A stretch of DNA of 64,000 nucleotides from Manis javanica (Eukaryota; Chordata; Mammalia; Pholidota; Manidae), in the NCBI RefSeq assembly GCF_040802235.1, contig NC_133156.1, positions 185,082,351 to 185,146,350 of the forward strand, in the 5' to 3' direction. The position numbers were made by a program, and so were the translations under genes. Shown piece after piece: positions 38,536 through 50,240 of this stretch (position 1 is its first letter; each line of letters opens with the position of its first letter). Under the pieces are notes generated by a model. The model was not told the origin of the DNA and did not search any database. It saw only the letters and a program-made list of their open reading frames with translations.

Positions 38536-40764
38536 TCATTACCATTATGTAAAACATCATTTTTATATTATTTATTATCAGCTTAACTGTCTACACTAGA
38601 ACATACTAAAGAGCCGGAAATCAGGCTGAATGGCTATTTAAAAAGTAGACCTTGGAAAATTCAAACCCTAAAACAGTGCCAAGAGGCCTTCAAGCTTTCA
38701 TTTGATCCTGTTTATTCTAATGTCATACCCAATCTAGTAAGATGTGTTATCTGAATTCCCAGTTCTTGATTCACAGCAGATAATAAAATTGGTTGGGTTT
38801 AGTAGGCAGTGCATTGACAATGGGGGAGAAATGACTAAGACTGGTCTGCAAGTGGAAAGACAAAGGATATAGAAAAGTAAAAGAAACCCAAAAACTCAAA
38901 AAGGCCACAATGGCTAGAGGCTGGTGAGAGTAGAGACAAATGACATAACATATTTTAAAAGACAGTGAAGGCTTTCATGAGTTTCTCAATGATTACCAAG
39001 TGTCACCAGGTTAAATGACAACTTCATTTGAAAGTCAACATTTCGCATCTTAGGAGGCCATAGAAGTAGTTAATATGAAGGAATTCCAGTTTCTGTTGAA
39101 TAGCTGTAGCCATCTAAATTCTAATCATTACACACATCCTCCAAAAAATCAGAGATCAGCAAACAGAGCAAGTAAAACCACCTATATTCCACATCTAATA
39201 CACAACTAGGAAACAGATGACCACAAACTTTGATTTACACAAGAAGGGGAACAAACACTCAATGCAGAGCAAGCCTCAGGACCTATGCTGGAATAGAAAG
39301 ACAGGTGGCAACTGGGAGGAAGAGAAGAGAGGAATGAGAACCTAGAAGTGGTGGGGTGCAGATATCCCTCCCAGAAGAAAGTCATAACTCAAGTGTGAAA
39401 TGCTGAAAATGCACCTTGCATCCAGTTCAAAAGACCAGCAAAACTGGAAACAATCTGGGCATTGACAATCAATAAAAAAATAATCTATGAGTCTGTATTG
39501 ATCTCAATAAAGGGGCTGGAGCTAGGGCAGGGAGGAAAAGCCTCTTTACGAAAGAATGCCAGCTAATGTACAAGAAATGATCAAACCAGAATATTACTGT
39601 TTTGTAATTACCAATGTAATAATTAACTCAGTAAAGGCTCAATGGATGTTAACTTTCAGGAGGAAGCTTGAGAGGAAACAATATTCATGAAGTTTCAAAG
39701 CATCACTCAGAAAGGGAACAGTGTTTTCACTGCAGAAATCTGATAGGCACCACCTTCCCCAGGTGGTCACACTTATAAAACCACTACAAACAGGAAACTG
39801 AGAGTGGGGCCTCCCGATAGGCTGTCTTGAGTTCACGTCATCTACTGAGCATTCTTGCCCAAAATGGTTAACCTGAATCTAATTATGTGGAAACAATCTG
39901 ACAAACCAAAATCGCGGCATTCTATGAAACTGACCTAGATCCCAAAAGCAGTGCCATGAATGACAGTTCTAGATTTAAAAAGATAACAAGTGATCAGATC
40001 CTAATTTTTTTAAATGCTAAAAAGGATATTATTGGAAAAGTTGAATAAACTGAATAAGGAATATTAACATTTACTGCACAGATTTCTGGAGTGTGATGTG
40101 TGTGTATCTATACATACATATACAAACACATTATATATGTATTATTTATGTGAAAATGTCCTTGCTGTTAGGTGATACGTGTTGACATACTTAGGGATGA
40201 AGTGACATAATGCATGCACTGCACTTTCAAATGGGTTCAGGAGAAAGAAAAAAAATAAATGAGAGAAAGTAAACATGGCAAAATATTAACCATTAATTAA
40301 CCTAAGTTAAGGATATGTAAGTGTTTACTGTACTCTTCTTTCAACTTTTCTGCAAGTATGAAATCTTTTAAAATGAAAAGCTGAGGGAAGTTAATATTTC
40401 AAAAATGTTATTTAAAAGGGTTATCAAGTTACCTAGAATATGTAATGTACATGATTGCTACATAACATGATAAATGAAATGTAACTATTTACAGTCATTT
40501 AAATTTAAAAAGCCTCTATTTAGCTACATGTGATTTTTATTTTAAACTTTGATTTAGACTAGGCACCACAAACTGGTAGCCAATGGACAAAAATCACTCA
40601 CAAGGGTTTCTTTTATGTTTTACTTTGAAAAGTATGTGTACTGCCCATCTCACCATAAGTCCCCAGCACTCCCTAAAATCTTCCATGGAGCCCACTTCAC
40701 TCTTTATTGCACACCTGGCCTCTGTAGACATTTGAATTGGCAAGTCATGAATTTAAACTACAGC

Positions 40765-40990
40765 TATACTTTCTACTTTTTTTTCTTTCTTTTTTTACTG
40801 GAATATAGTTGATACACAATATTATATTGGGTTCAGATGTACAACAGTGATTCTACAATATTATTGGCTATTGAGGTACAAACTTCAAATTAGTCACAGA
40901 ACTGGAAGTACCTATACTTTGTAGATGCTAATTCTTCACATGTGACACTGTACCTAGTTGCCACTAGCTGCTTCATCAAGATATTCATTT
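40765..40990 (-). mobile_element. L1 3' end fragment, minus strand
   Basis: A poly-T-rich head is followed by ATATAGTTGATACACAATAT and a GGGTTCAGATGTACAACAG stretch, the inverted end of an L1 3' UTR. Confidence 0.55.
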
Positions 40991-41109
40991 CTTCTTCCAT
41001 AGTAGTATTACTTCAATTCTGTTTAGGGTAACAATGCACCCAGTTAAAAATATCCAAATGGCCATGTGGCACACTTCTAACAAATGAAGTAAGAGGGAGT
41101 ATGTATTAA

Positions 41110-41580
41110 ACACCTTTTGTAGTTTCTGTATCTGATGCTTTCGTATCTGCGGCCTTGCTGACTAGGGAATGACTACCCCTTCCAGGGTCACTGTTATAAC
41201 TCGAGAGAGTAAATGACTCACCTGTAGTCCACCTTTCATATGCAAACTAACCAATCCAAAGCCTGTACCCTCCTATCATGGCTTTACCTGGCTCTTACAC
41301 TTCCCTAGTCACCCCAGGGCTATGCATCTGACAACTAGGGGCAGTCAGTACAGCCCAGAGACCAATAAAATTCAAACTAGACTTACCCTGCTTTGCCCAT
41401 TCATTCCCAACAAAATCACAGAAAGGCTCTCCTGCAGTTCCCCTAACTCTGCTTTCTGCCTTCAACTGACCTCGTGTGGCCCTGCATGGCACGGTATACC
41501 CTTCTTTCTCTTGGGTAATGTGAGTAATAAATTATCTTTTCAATGGCAATCATCTCATGATCTGTAGCTGATACACTATA
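41110..41580 (+). mobile_element. Probable ERV1-type LTR
   Basis: Shows LTR architecture: GCCTTGCTGACTAGGGAATG near the start, an AACCAATCC CCAAT-type box (41249), then CCAATAAAATTC (41360) and AGTAATAAATT (41523) near the end. It fits a retroviral LTR on the plus strand. The family name is not recalled and no target duplication could be fixed. Confidence 0.5.
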
Positions 41581-43871
41581 CCTGAACAAAACAAAATCCA
41601 CATTTTAAAACAGCAGAGCTTATGGAAAAATTGCCTTCTCGGTAATGAGGAATAGGCTCAACTGGCATGCACCTTTTGCCCTTTGCCTCTCTTTCTTCCT
41701 GCTTGAATGTAGCTGCCATCATATGACTAGAAGCATGAAAGCCACATGCAAAGGATGACAACAGGAGTACAGTGAAGCCAGTTACTTAAGTGGTTACATC
41801 AGCCCTACTGACTGCGCCTGAGAACCTGTTACAGAAGAAAAATCAATTGGATTAAGCTGCTGTTTGTCACATTTGTTACTTGCAGCCCAAGGTAATTATG
41901 ATTAATACCCATTTCTCTAACAACTGTTCTACTGATACTGGACAATCTAATAGCAAATTCACTTATGCTCAGCCACTCTGAAAAGGAATATTAGAAAACA
42001 GGAAAGCTACCTACATTATGCACCAAGTACATAAGCTTTTTTTAATATTAAATGAAGCATACAGCACGAGCTTAGAAAAGAGCTTGAAGTTTCTTTTATT
42101 TATATATAGGCTGAATGACAATGCTGAAATCACTCCTATCCTTTGTTAGCAACAGCTCAATTGATAGCAGTTTTTCTTCAGATACTATAGGAAAAAAAAA
42201 CAGTTGAGTTCTTTCATATCGTCTCTTGAATGGGGAGAGCTCTCTGTTTTTGTATCATTTCTGTACTGCTACAATATGGATCTTTATCTTTGAATTTCTA
42301 GTTTTGAATTAGGTATTTCATGTATTTTCACGTCCATGTAAGTCCTTTCTCCATTTTTAAGACATGAAGTTTGTGCTAGAAGATAAAGACATGAAAACCC
42401 AAAAGAACTATTTGTGATTTGTTTGCCAAATACTTATTTTTGGCATTTACTGAGGTCAAAAAATGAAGATTTTTCTTAAGTTAGGTTTCTAATTTCTTTA
42501 TTAGTTCCAAAATTCTAAAAATAAAACACAAATCAGAATAGCTACTGGATCCTGAAAGAGAACAGAATAAATAGTACCTTTCATTTTATTTTTGCCTATA
42601 TATATTATTTACTGAAAAATCAGCATGCTTTAACTTTTCTTAAAATGTTTTCCTAGAGAAATTTCTGAATAAAAAAGATAGGTATAATATATCTCATGAT
42701 TCCAATGATCCCATTTAGCCTGGTTACTATAAACATAAAAACAGAGAAGCAGCAATTTTTTTTTCAGTATTCATTACATAATACACCAAGCAAGGGCTGA
42801 GATAATAAAAATTTTCTTGTACAGTACTTTATAATTTAATCTTTCATACAAGATTTATCTAGTTTGCTCTATCAACAACAGATAACATATAGACAAATTT
42901 AAACTTTCATGGTAGAGAAAAATAGAAAATCATCTGCTATGGGATTTGAGCCTGTATTATAAGAAAATGCATATACCTAAAGCACCATGGGATTTACTTT
43001 AGGTATAATTTGCACAAAATTCTTTCCTCAAACTTTTCATGTGTCTAGCAAATAAAATCTAAAATTAAGAACAGAGACAATCAATAAGCCATAAAATTTT
43101 CTTATCTAGAATGCCTCCCAGAGCCCCAACACTGAGACTCTGCCATAACATTAAATAAGTCGATTTTATTCCTCAACAGAGCAAAAGGTAGTTGATACAA
43201 GATGTTTAATATTATTGCACTTGGAATGTACCAAAGTTCATTTTCTGATATTAAGGAAGGGCAAGTTTAAGGAAATGGACTTGATTTTACCCAGAGACTC
43301 TCTAGGCAGACTCCAATTTATGAGTAAGTGCTCTTTAAAAGGTTATTAATATACCGGATACGGTCTGTGAAACTTGTGAATATACTTTCCTATAAGAATA
43401 ATGGTGTAAACAGTACTTAGGTTATCTGCTACCTCACAAACAGCTACTTAATCCACAATACTGATGAAATGTGGATCACTTCAATATTAAAAAGTAAAAT
43501 ACAATAATTTCTGAGCCCCTAACTCAAGATGGCTGAATTATTAGCCAATATGATGGAGTTATGCTGACTTGATACCACTGAAATTTCAACTCATCCAATC
43601 TGTTGGGCTCTCAATGCTGCTTGTGCAATGATGCTATACAAATGAGAGAACGTTGTCCTCATCATTCATAAAATAGGCAACATAGTGATTAAGAGCATTA
43701 GCAAAGTTTAATTAGGATGGCAAAATCAGGTTTAAATACCCACATGAGACTTTGATAAATTAAAGTTTACGCATCAGACATAACAATGTGACACTGCTAC
43801 CAAGTGTTACCAAGTTCAGACATTTCTTAAAGACCTATTCTGTGCTAAGCATTCTATTTAGTGGTGTTGCC

Positions 43872-44010
43872 AGAAGTGGTTTTCAACTCTGGTTTCTCAA
43901 TAGAATCATCTTCAGAGCTTTTAAAAACACAGATATCCAGACACTACTTACAGAATCAAATTACCAGAGAAGGGAACTCAGACAGGGGTGTGAGATGATG
44001 GCACAACCAG
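43872..44010 (+). mobile_element. MER5-like hAT-Charlie fragment
   Basis: AGTGGTTTTCAACTCTGG, then AGAATCATCTTCAGAGCTTTT and a CAGATATCCAGACAC pattern resemble the MER5 family. Confidence 0.55.
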
Positions 44011-44039
44011 GTTGAGTAGTACATGGGAGCAATAATTAG

Positions 44040-44930
44040 GAGACATTGCTTCTAAAATATATAAATACATGTATGAAAATAAATTCACTACACACCTATT
44101 AGAATGGCCAAAATCCAAAAAAATTCAGCACCAAATGCTAACAAGGATGTAGAACAACAGAAGCCTTCATTCACTGACAGTGGGAATGCAAAATGGCACA
44201 GCCACTGTGGAAGACAGTTGACAGTTTCTCACAAAACTAAACACACTATTACCATACAATCCAGCAAATGTGCTCCTTGACACATTTACCCAAATGAACT
44301 GAAAACATGTCCACACAAAAACCTGCACACAGATGTTTATAACAGCTTTAGTCATAGCTGCCAAAACTAATGACTAACCAAGACATCCTTTGGCAGGAAA
44401 ACAGATAAACTGGAGAATATCCAATGGACTATTAGTCATCACTAAAAAGCCATGAAAGGCCATGGAGGAATCTTAAACACATATTAGTAAGTAAAAGAAG
44501 CCAATCTGAAAAGTCTACACATACATACTGTATGTTTCCAACTGTATGATATTCTGGAGAAGGTAAAACTATGGCCACAGTAAAAACCTGCCAGGGGTTG
44601 ATAAGGAAGGGAAGAATGAACACAGCATGGAAGATTTTTAGGGCAGTGAAACTATTCTGTGTGATACTACAATGAGGGATAGGTGTCATTATACACTTGT
44701 CAAACCCACAGAATGTGCATAAAGATTGAACCCTAGGATAAACTATGGACTTTGGGCGATAATGATATGTCAGTATAGGTTCACTGAATTACCACTATAC
44801 AGGATGTTGAGAGTGGGGTGGCTATGAGTGGGGGTGGGGGGTAGACAGTATTATGGGAACTCTGAACTTTCTGTTCAATTCTGCTGTGAACCTAAAACTG
44901 CCCAATAAAATAAAACCTTTAAAAAAAATA
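44040..44930 (+). mobile_element. Old L1 3' part (ORF2 tail and 3' UTR)
   Basis: The ORF2 end is visible as the TAGAATGGCCAAAATCC (44100), GTGGGAATGCAAAATGGCAC (44181) and ATCCAGCAAATGTGCTCC series. It is followed by a 3' UTR ending TGCCCAATAAAATAAAACC and an A-run. Broken throughout. Confidence 0.8.
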
Positions 44931-45119
44931 CATACTATAGAGCAATGTCTGTAAAAGTTAACCAGGGTCATGGATATAACATGATTAATCCCACAAATTG
45001 TCAGCACTTACCCAATTGTCCAATATGCCATACACTTTCGAATCTGAGAGCTTTAAATCACACATTCATTCAGCCTGAAGAGCCCTTCCCTCCCAAACCC
45101 CCTACCTCCACCTACCAAA

Positions 45120-45255
45120 ATGCTAATCATTCTAACACTTGAAAGTCAGCTCAATGTGTCACTGAGTTCATAAAGCCTTCTCTGATCCCTCATCTTAACT
45201 GTGGGTTCCTTCCTATCTCTCTCTGTATCTCTGTATCTTGTTTGGCTCATGGTGT
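45120..45255 (+). repeat. L2 LINE fragment
   Basis: GAAAGTCAGCTCAATGTGTCAC and AAAGCCTTCTCTGATCCCTC follow an L2 3' passage. Confidence 0.5.
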
Positions 45256-46377
45256 TTAAACAAAACTTTTAATTAAATGTAACCTTTTAAAAATAAGAGG
45301 TTATATCTTAAAATTCAGATCTTACTACTCTTGAAAAACACAGTATGACAGTTACCAAGTGGGAATGGGGGTGAGCAGCAATGATTACATCTCAGACCCC
45401 TTTCTCCTTGTGGCCTCCCAACACTGAGGCTTTTGTCACTTATGGCATGGCTGTGACTTATCGTTGTCCGTGTCATCTTCTTACTCCCTCCCACTTCCCT
45501 TCCTCAAGGTGGTTGCATGGCTCCAGTCCCCACTTAAGGCTATAACCCATTTAGTTACTTTGCTCTGTGTTTCTTGACAGCAATTTGTTTCTCTTTCATC
45601 CCTATCTGACAGTAGTATAGATTCATTAACTATTTTCTGAATTTTCTAAATTATTAATCAACAAAACAGGAAAAATGTGAACACTTAATCCTTAATGAAT
45701 GTTGCTCCTGAGGCTTTAGCTGTTGGTAGCATTATTTTACTGTTAATTCACCTCAGGACTCTATGACATCCTTTCAACACCTAAGGTTCAAGTAGGCTCT
45801 TTGTGAAGGTTGGAAGACTGAGAGGCTGAGACACAGGAAAGGAAGGAAAAAATCGTGCTGAAGGCCTGCTGTGTGCTAGGCACTGTACTCTGCTCAGTGA
45901 GAGTGAAGGGGCAAAACCAAGCAGCTAGTAGTGCTCGGCACACCCCTAGGGACAAACCTGGTTGGCCCGCATAGGACTAGCATTCCAGGACAGCCAGTGT
46001 GGGACTCTGCAACAAGCAGGAACAGTAGAGTGGCCAGGCCCGGGAGTGGTTACTCTGTGTAAACTTTGTGGGCCACATACAGCATTCTTAGTAGTGGTGA
46101 ACTGATGCCAAATGAAGTCTATACTAGAGCCCTTGACTACTTCCACCTGTCTGCCAAAGGTATCTGGTATGGTCCTTTTTCTTTGAAGGAAAATAGATCA
46201 TAAAGGAATGTGTCACATAATCCCTTCTATCAAAATAAGAGTACAGAGAATTTGAAATCAGAAACAGTTTTCATTTAAGAATGTAACTAGGTTTAATTAA
46301 AGAAAAAGCATAAAGCAAATAATTTGGCCTAAAGGTACTCTATTGCTTGACATGTACTGTAAAACTGTTTTTTAAAT

Positions 46378-46760
46378 CAATTTTTAAAATTTTAGTTGTA
46401 GATTCACATGCAGTTGAAGGATATAATACATAAAGATCTACCATTTAACCAGTTTCTCCCAGCAGTAACAACTTGCAAAATAGTGTCAAAACCGGATACT
46501 GACACAGTTGAGGTACAACATATTTCCATCATGACAAAAATTCCTCAGGTTGCTGTTTTATAGCCATACCCAATTCTCTCCCGCTCCCCTCCCCCACTTT
46601 TCCACCCCAAGCACCCACTTATTTGTCTTTCATTTTTATAACTCTGTCATTTCAATAATCTTATATAAAATGAAATTGCACAATATGAAATCTTTGGGAT
46701 TGGCTGTTTTCACTTGAAATAATTTTCTGGAGATTCATCCTGTTGTAAAACCTTTTAACT
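46378..46760 (-). mobile_element. Old L1 3' UTR, minus strand
   Basis: GATTCACATGCAGTTGAAGG, AACATATTTCCATCATGAC and TTGGGATTGGCTGTTTTCAC are inverted L1M 3' UTR landmarks. Confidence 0.6.
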
Positions 46761-47604
46761 GGAGCAAATCATGAAAGAGAATTACAACCTAGTAAACAAA
46801 GACCTTGAGTTCATGGAAGACTCCCACTAACACAAAGGGCGCAAGAAAACTGAATTTCACTGTCCTGTAAAGACACAAAGACATTTTCATTGTGAAAATG
46901 TTTTGCCACCAAGACTGTTCAATACATTAAAATTATAAACCTTTAAGCCTGTGTGGTCATTAAGGCTTGTGAAATTTGTCTCCAAAAAACATAGCTAGCT
47001 AAATAAGTAAGTTAAAAATCATCTTTATTAAGATTAAGCATTTCAGATGGATAGGAATTTACAATGAACTTTCTGAGTTTTCCCACTTAGAACTAAGTTT
47101 CTGATCTCTCGAAACAGCAGGCTTCATGTTGTGTTTTAACCACTGTAGAGAAGAAACACGTATGTTTTGTCAGCTTCAAAATCTTAAAAACCACAAGGTA
47201 ATTTTTCTGCAAATTTTTCCTTCAACTCATTTGGGCTGTCATTCATGACTACTACTTCTGTCTGCCAAACTTGGCAACAGAATCTCATCAGTGCATGATT
47301 ATTTGAAAAGTAAAAGCAAAATCCTGACTAATAAGACTTTCCACTCCTTAACATTTTAAAAAACAGAAACCAAATAGGCTCATCTACCATTAGCCTATAA
47401 CACAAAGATCAACTGCAAATAATGAAACGGTCTGCAACTTGATTCCAGGTGTATAAAACATAGGCCTAAAATTCATCCATCTTCTAACCATATTCACAGT
47501 ACTGTGTGCTGTTGATACAATCTGTTAAGCAAATCAAAACTCATTAATCACCAGACATTAAGATTTCTAGATGAAGCACATAATCTGCTAAATTTCTAAC
47601 TCAA

Positions 47605-47695
47605 GAGATGGAAGGGAGGAAAAAGGGAGGCAGGAAGGGAGGAGAAGGGAGGGGATGGTAAGGGAAGAGTAAAGGAAAAGAAAGAAGGAAGAAAC
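47605..47695. repeat. Purine-rich (GGGA/GAAG)n simple repeat
   Basis: About 90 bp that is almost entirely G and A on the plus strand, with repeated GGGAGG and AAGGGA units. Confidence 0.85.
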
Positions 47696-48835
47696 CTCTG
47701 GCAATTCCTTCAAGTGTTTATACAGATTAAACTATGGAGAAAAGTAACACTGTTTTTAAACACTTTAGCAATTACTTGTCCAGAAATAAACAGCAGCTGA
47801 ACTTCAACTTCCCAATAACCTTACCACAAATACATATATGTACACACACATACACACCACCCCTTTAGGACTGACTTCCCCATTGTCCCCTTGAACTCCT
47901 CCTCCTCCTTGCTTCAGGAACTGTCCTACGGCTAATACCAAGGTTCTGTTTAGACACTGGAGGTTAAGGAGTATAGTCCACACTCCTTACTCACTGATAG
48001 CTCACTATCAGAGAAACAGGTTTGTCTCCACAGCCCAAAAGAAAATTCCTAGCGAGCATACACCCATGTCTCATTCATGGGTGTCTGCTCCACAGTGTTA
48101 AGGTCTGCAAAACGGGCTGCACAAAGCTGGCACTTAACAGGATACGGTGAACGTTCAAAAAATAAAGCAAGGCACAGAACAGCGTGGCCTGGCACGATGC
48201 ATGCTAAAAGTTGGGCAAGAAAGGGTATATGGACATACATATTTGTATTGGTTTTTACAGACATAAAAGTTCTTTAGAGCAATAAGAAAGAAATTATTCA
48301 TCATAAAACTTATTGGGGAAAGGTGAGAACTGGGTGGGAGAGATGGGAAGGAATCTCTTCACTGTATATACCTTTCCATGCTTTTTGATATTTGAACCAC
48401 CTGAAATGGTTCAAACCACCTGAATGATTCAAGCCACCATTCAAAAACTGGATAACTCATGTTATTTAAAAAAGAAAGAAAACAATACATATTTAGGGAG
48501 AGATCTACAGAATTCCAGAATGCAAATTTTCTAACTCCTAAACATCCCCAAAAGGGTAGAGAATATAGTTTAGTGGCACTGTGTAGAAAAGCTTATGTGT
48601 TCCCTTTAAATAATCTATGGCTCAATTTACTCCTCTGAACAATGAGGACAGTAAGAGTACCTAACTCATAGGGTATGAAGGGATTAAAGAAGTTGGTATA
48701 CCTGAAGTCCTTAGATCAATGGAACACAAGCTTACATAAGGGTTAGTACTGATATTACTGTAGAGTATTACAATAAAAGTAAGGCCCACCCAGTCCCACA
48801 AAAGCTTAAAAGAAATTATTCTAGAAAATATAAAT

Positions 48836-49085
48836 CAGAGGTAGGCAAACGTTCTGTAAAGGGTCAGATACTAGAGTAAATATTGTGGCTTGGTTAGGCC
48901 AAGAGGCAATATCCTCAACCCTTGCGCAATTATTCTCCCTGAAAGGCTAGTAAGTTTTTGGTTGTTTACATTTTACATTTTAAAATTTAAAAACCATTCT
49001 TGGACATCGGCCCCACAGAAACAGGGCTTGTGATATGTTTGCCCTGGATCTGTCTGGACCCAAGGCTATAGTTTGCCGACCCCTG
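48836..49085 (-). mobile_element. hAT-Charlie-type element with visible terminal inverted repeats
   Basis: Starts CAGAGGTAGGCAAAC and ends GTTTGCCGACCCCTG, which are near-perfect inverted repeats (13 of 15 positions). Inside are AAAGGGTCAGATA and CCTGGATCTGTCTGG stretches. It is the same family as 22092-22312, in the opposite orientation. The flanking 8-mers do not match, consistent with age. Confidence 0.75.
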
Positions 49086-49317
49086 TTAGGCATTATAACG
49101 ATAATAACGCAAATCAGTGCTTTTTAAAGGTGACATAAGGGAACGTTTGTGAATTGATCAAAGTTGACTGTAATACGTGCTGTCCCCAAACTTCTAAAAC
49201 CCAGACAGGCAGGGCGGGCGTGGTGCGGAATCGGGCCAGGACAGAGAGTGGGGCCTCAGGAGCCAGCAAGGGCCTCGCACGGCCCCCCGGGTCCGGCCGA
49301 GACCCTGCCACACTTAC

Positions 49318-49413
49318 TCCCAGCAGCGGCCCGCGGCCGATCACCGTCTCCCCGGACGCCAGGACCACCGGGGGGCCGCCGTCCTGCGGCTGCAGCTCAA
49401 AGCCGCTGGACAT
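49318..49413 (-). CDS. APLF: APLF coding exon 1 (start codon and N-terminal half of FHA domain)
   Basis: First coding exon of aprataxin and PNKP-like factor, a nuclear scaffold that joins Ku, XRCC4-LIG4 and XRCC1 at DNA breaks and also binds poly(ADP-ribose) and histones. Reading the minus strand from the ATG at 49413-49411 gives residues 1-32, starting MSSGFELQPQDGG and ending in ETVIGRGPLLG. This matches the start of the FHA domain of mammalian APLF. Arg27 of the GRG motif corresponds to the phosphopeptide-binding arginine that contacts phospho-XRCC1/XRCC4. The ATG has G at -3, and no in-frame upstream ATG was seen. The exon ends in phase 0 at a consensus donor, GGA|GTAAGT (donor GT at 49317-49316). 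It lies inside a CpG island, head to head with FBXO48. Identity comes from recognising the protein; the exon edges are read directly. Confidence 0.95.
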
Positions 49414-49710
49414 GGCGGAGAGGATGAGGCCCCTGGACAAGGAGACGGTCCCCTCCTTCCATGGACACGCGCGAGGCCTCGGCGGGTCCTCAGAAAACTA
49501 CGGGGGAGGGGAGCTCGGAGCTCGGCTGCCCTCAGTCCTCCTGCCGCACAAGGCCCAGGGCCGTGTCCCAAGTCTAGCCTCTCTACTTGTAACAGTGACG
49601 CCGCGGGGATTTCTCCAACAGGCCGCCTCAAAACTACTGTTTAAAAGCCCCGGTTAACCGCCCCGCTCTCCCCGGTTGTCCCCTTTCACACAGCCAACCC
49701 GTCTGGAATG

Positions 49711-49728
49711 ATGCCGGGCCCTGTAGTC
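49711..49728 (-). promoter_or_regulatory. ZNF143/STAF-like site, minus orientation
   Basis: The minus strand reads ACTACAGGGCCCGGCAT, which agrees with the ACTACA-nnn-CCC-n-GCAT core of the ZNF143/STAF consensus. It lies about 300 bp upstream of the APLF start codon. Confidence 0.6.
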
Positions 49729-49777
49729 CCCAGCGCCTTCCTTCTCCGCGTTCGCGGAGCTGAGACGCCCTAGTGAA

Positions 49778-49796
49778 ACTACAATCCCAAAAGGCA
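49778..49796 (+). promoter_or_regulatory. ZNF143/STAF-like site, plus orientation
   Basis: ACTACAATCCCA followed by AAAGGC resembles the ACTACAATTCCCA consensus with one T missing. It points toward FBXO48 and mirrors the site at 49711-49728. Confidence 0.5.
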
Positions 49797-50240
49797 ACGC
49801 GCGCTCCTCTCTGCGCCTGTGCAAAAAGCTGAGTCAACAGGGCGGAGTTAGTAGAGTGGGCGGCACCCGAGGGACTATGGGGAAGGGTTCGAATTCCGAA
49901 AGATTTAACTCGCGGGAGGAGTAGACACCGCAGCCCAGTAGGTAGGAGGGTCCTCCCTTCCTACCGACGTCGGGGGGCAGGCACGGAGCGGCCTGGGAGC
50001 CCGCGCGCCTTTTGTTCTGCGGCTAGGATCTGCGGTGACAGTGGGTGCCGACGATTGTTGTTGATGATCTGTCAGTGCCCCCGGACTCGGGCAGCGGCAG
50101 CCTGCGCGGGGCATGCAAGGAGGGTGGCTCAGATGGGACGTCGGAGTTGTACCTTACTACCTGCGGGATCCAGACGGGTTGGGGACTCCCCGTAAGCCGC
50201 GAGGCGCAGCCCCCTCAGTCGGCGCTGCCACCGAACCCTC

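Larger units (their letters stand above)
36099..49317 (-). other. APLF: APLF intron 1
   Basis: A 13.2-kb intron with MIR, L1, LTR, MER5-like, L2 and hAT fragments (listed separately) and a purine-rich simple repeat at about 47605-47695. 36110-38320, 38540-40760, 41590-43860, 45260-46375 and 46770-47600 contain no gene or confident repeat. The part next to exon 1 grades into the CpG island. Confidence 0.75.
49190..50240. promoter_or_regulatory. CpG island and bidirectional APLF/FBXO48 promoter
   Basis: The only GC-rich, CpG-dense stretch in the window. It covers APLF exon 1 and the roughly 0.5 kb up to the likely FBXO48 first exon. No TATA box stands out, as usual for such promoters. It contains ZNF143-like motifs in both orientations and an NRF1-like TGCGCCTGTGCA at 49812-49823. 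Transcription start sites cannot be set from sequence alone. Frames of up to 167 residues here reflect low stop density rather than genes. Confidence 0.85.

Noticed and set aside
49154..49657. 167-residue open frame on the plus strand, and other frames, in the CpG island
   Set aside because: It lies antisense to APLF exon 1, has biased Pro/Gly/Arg/Ser composition as expected of CpG-rich DNA, and has no recognised domain.
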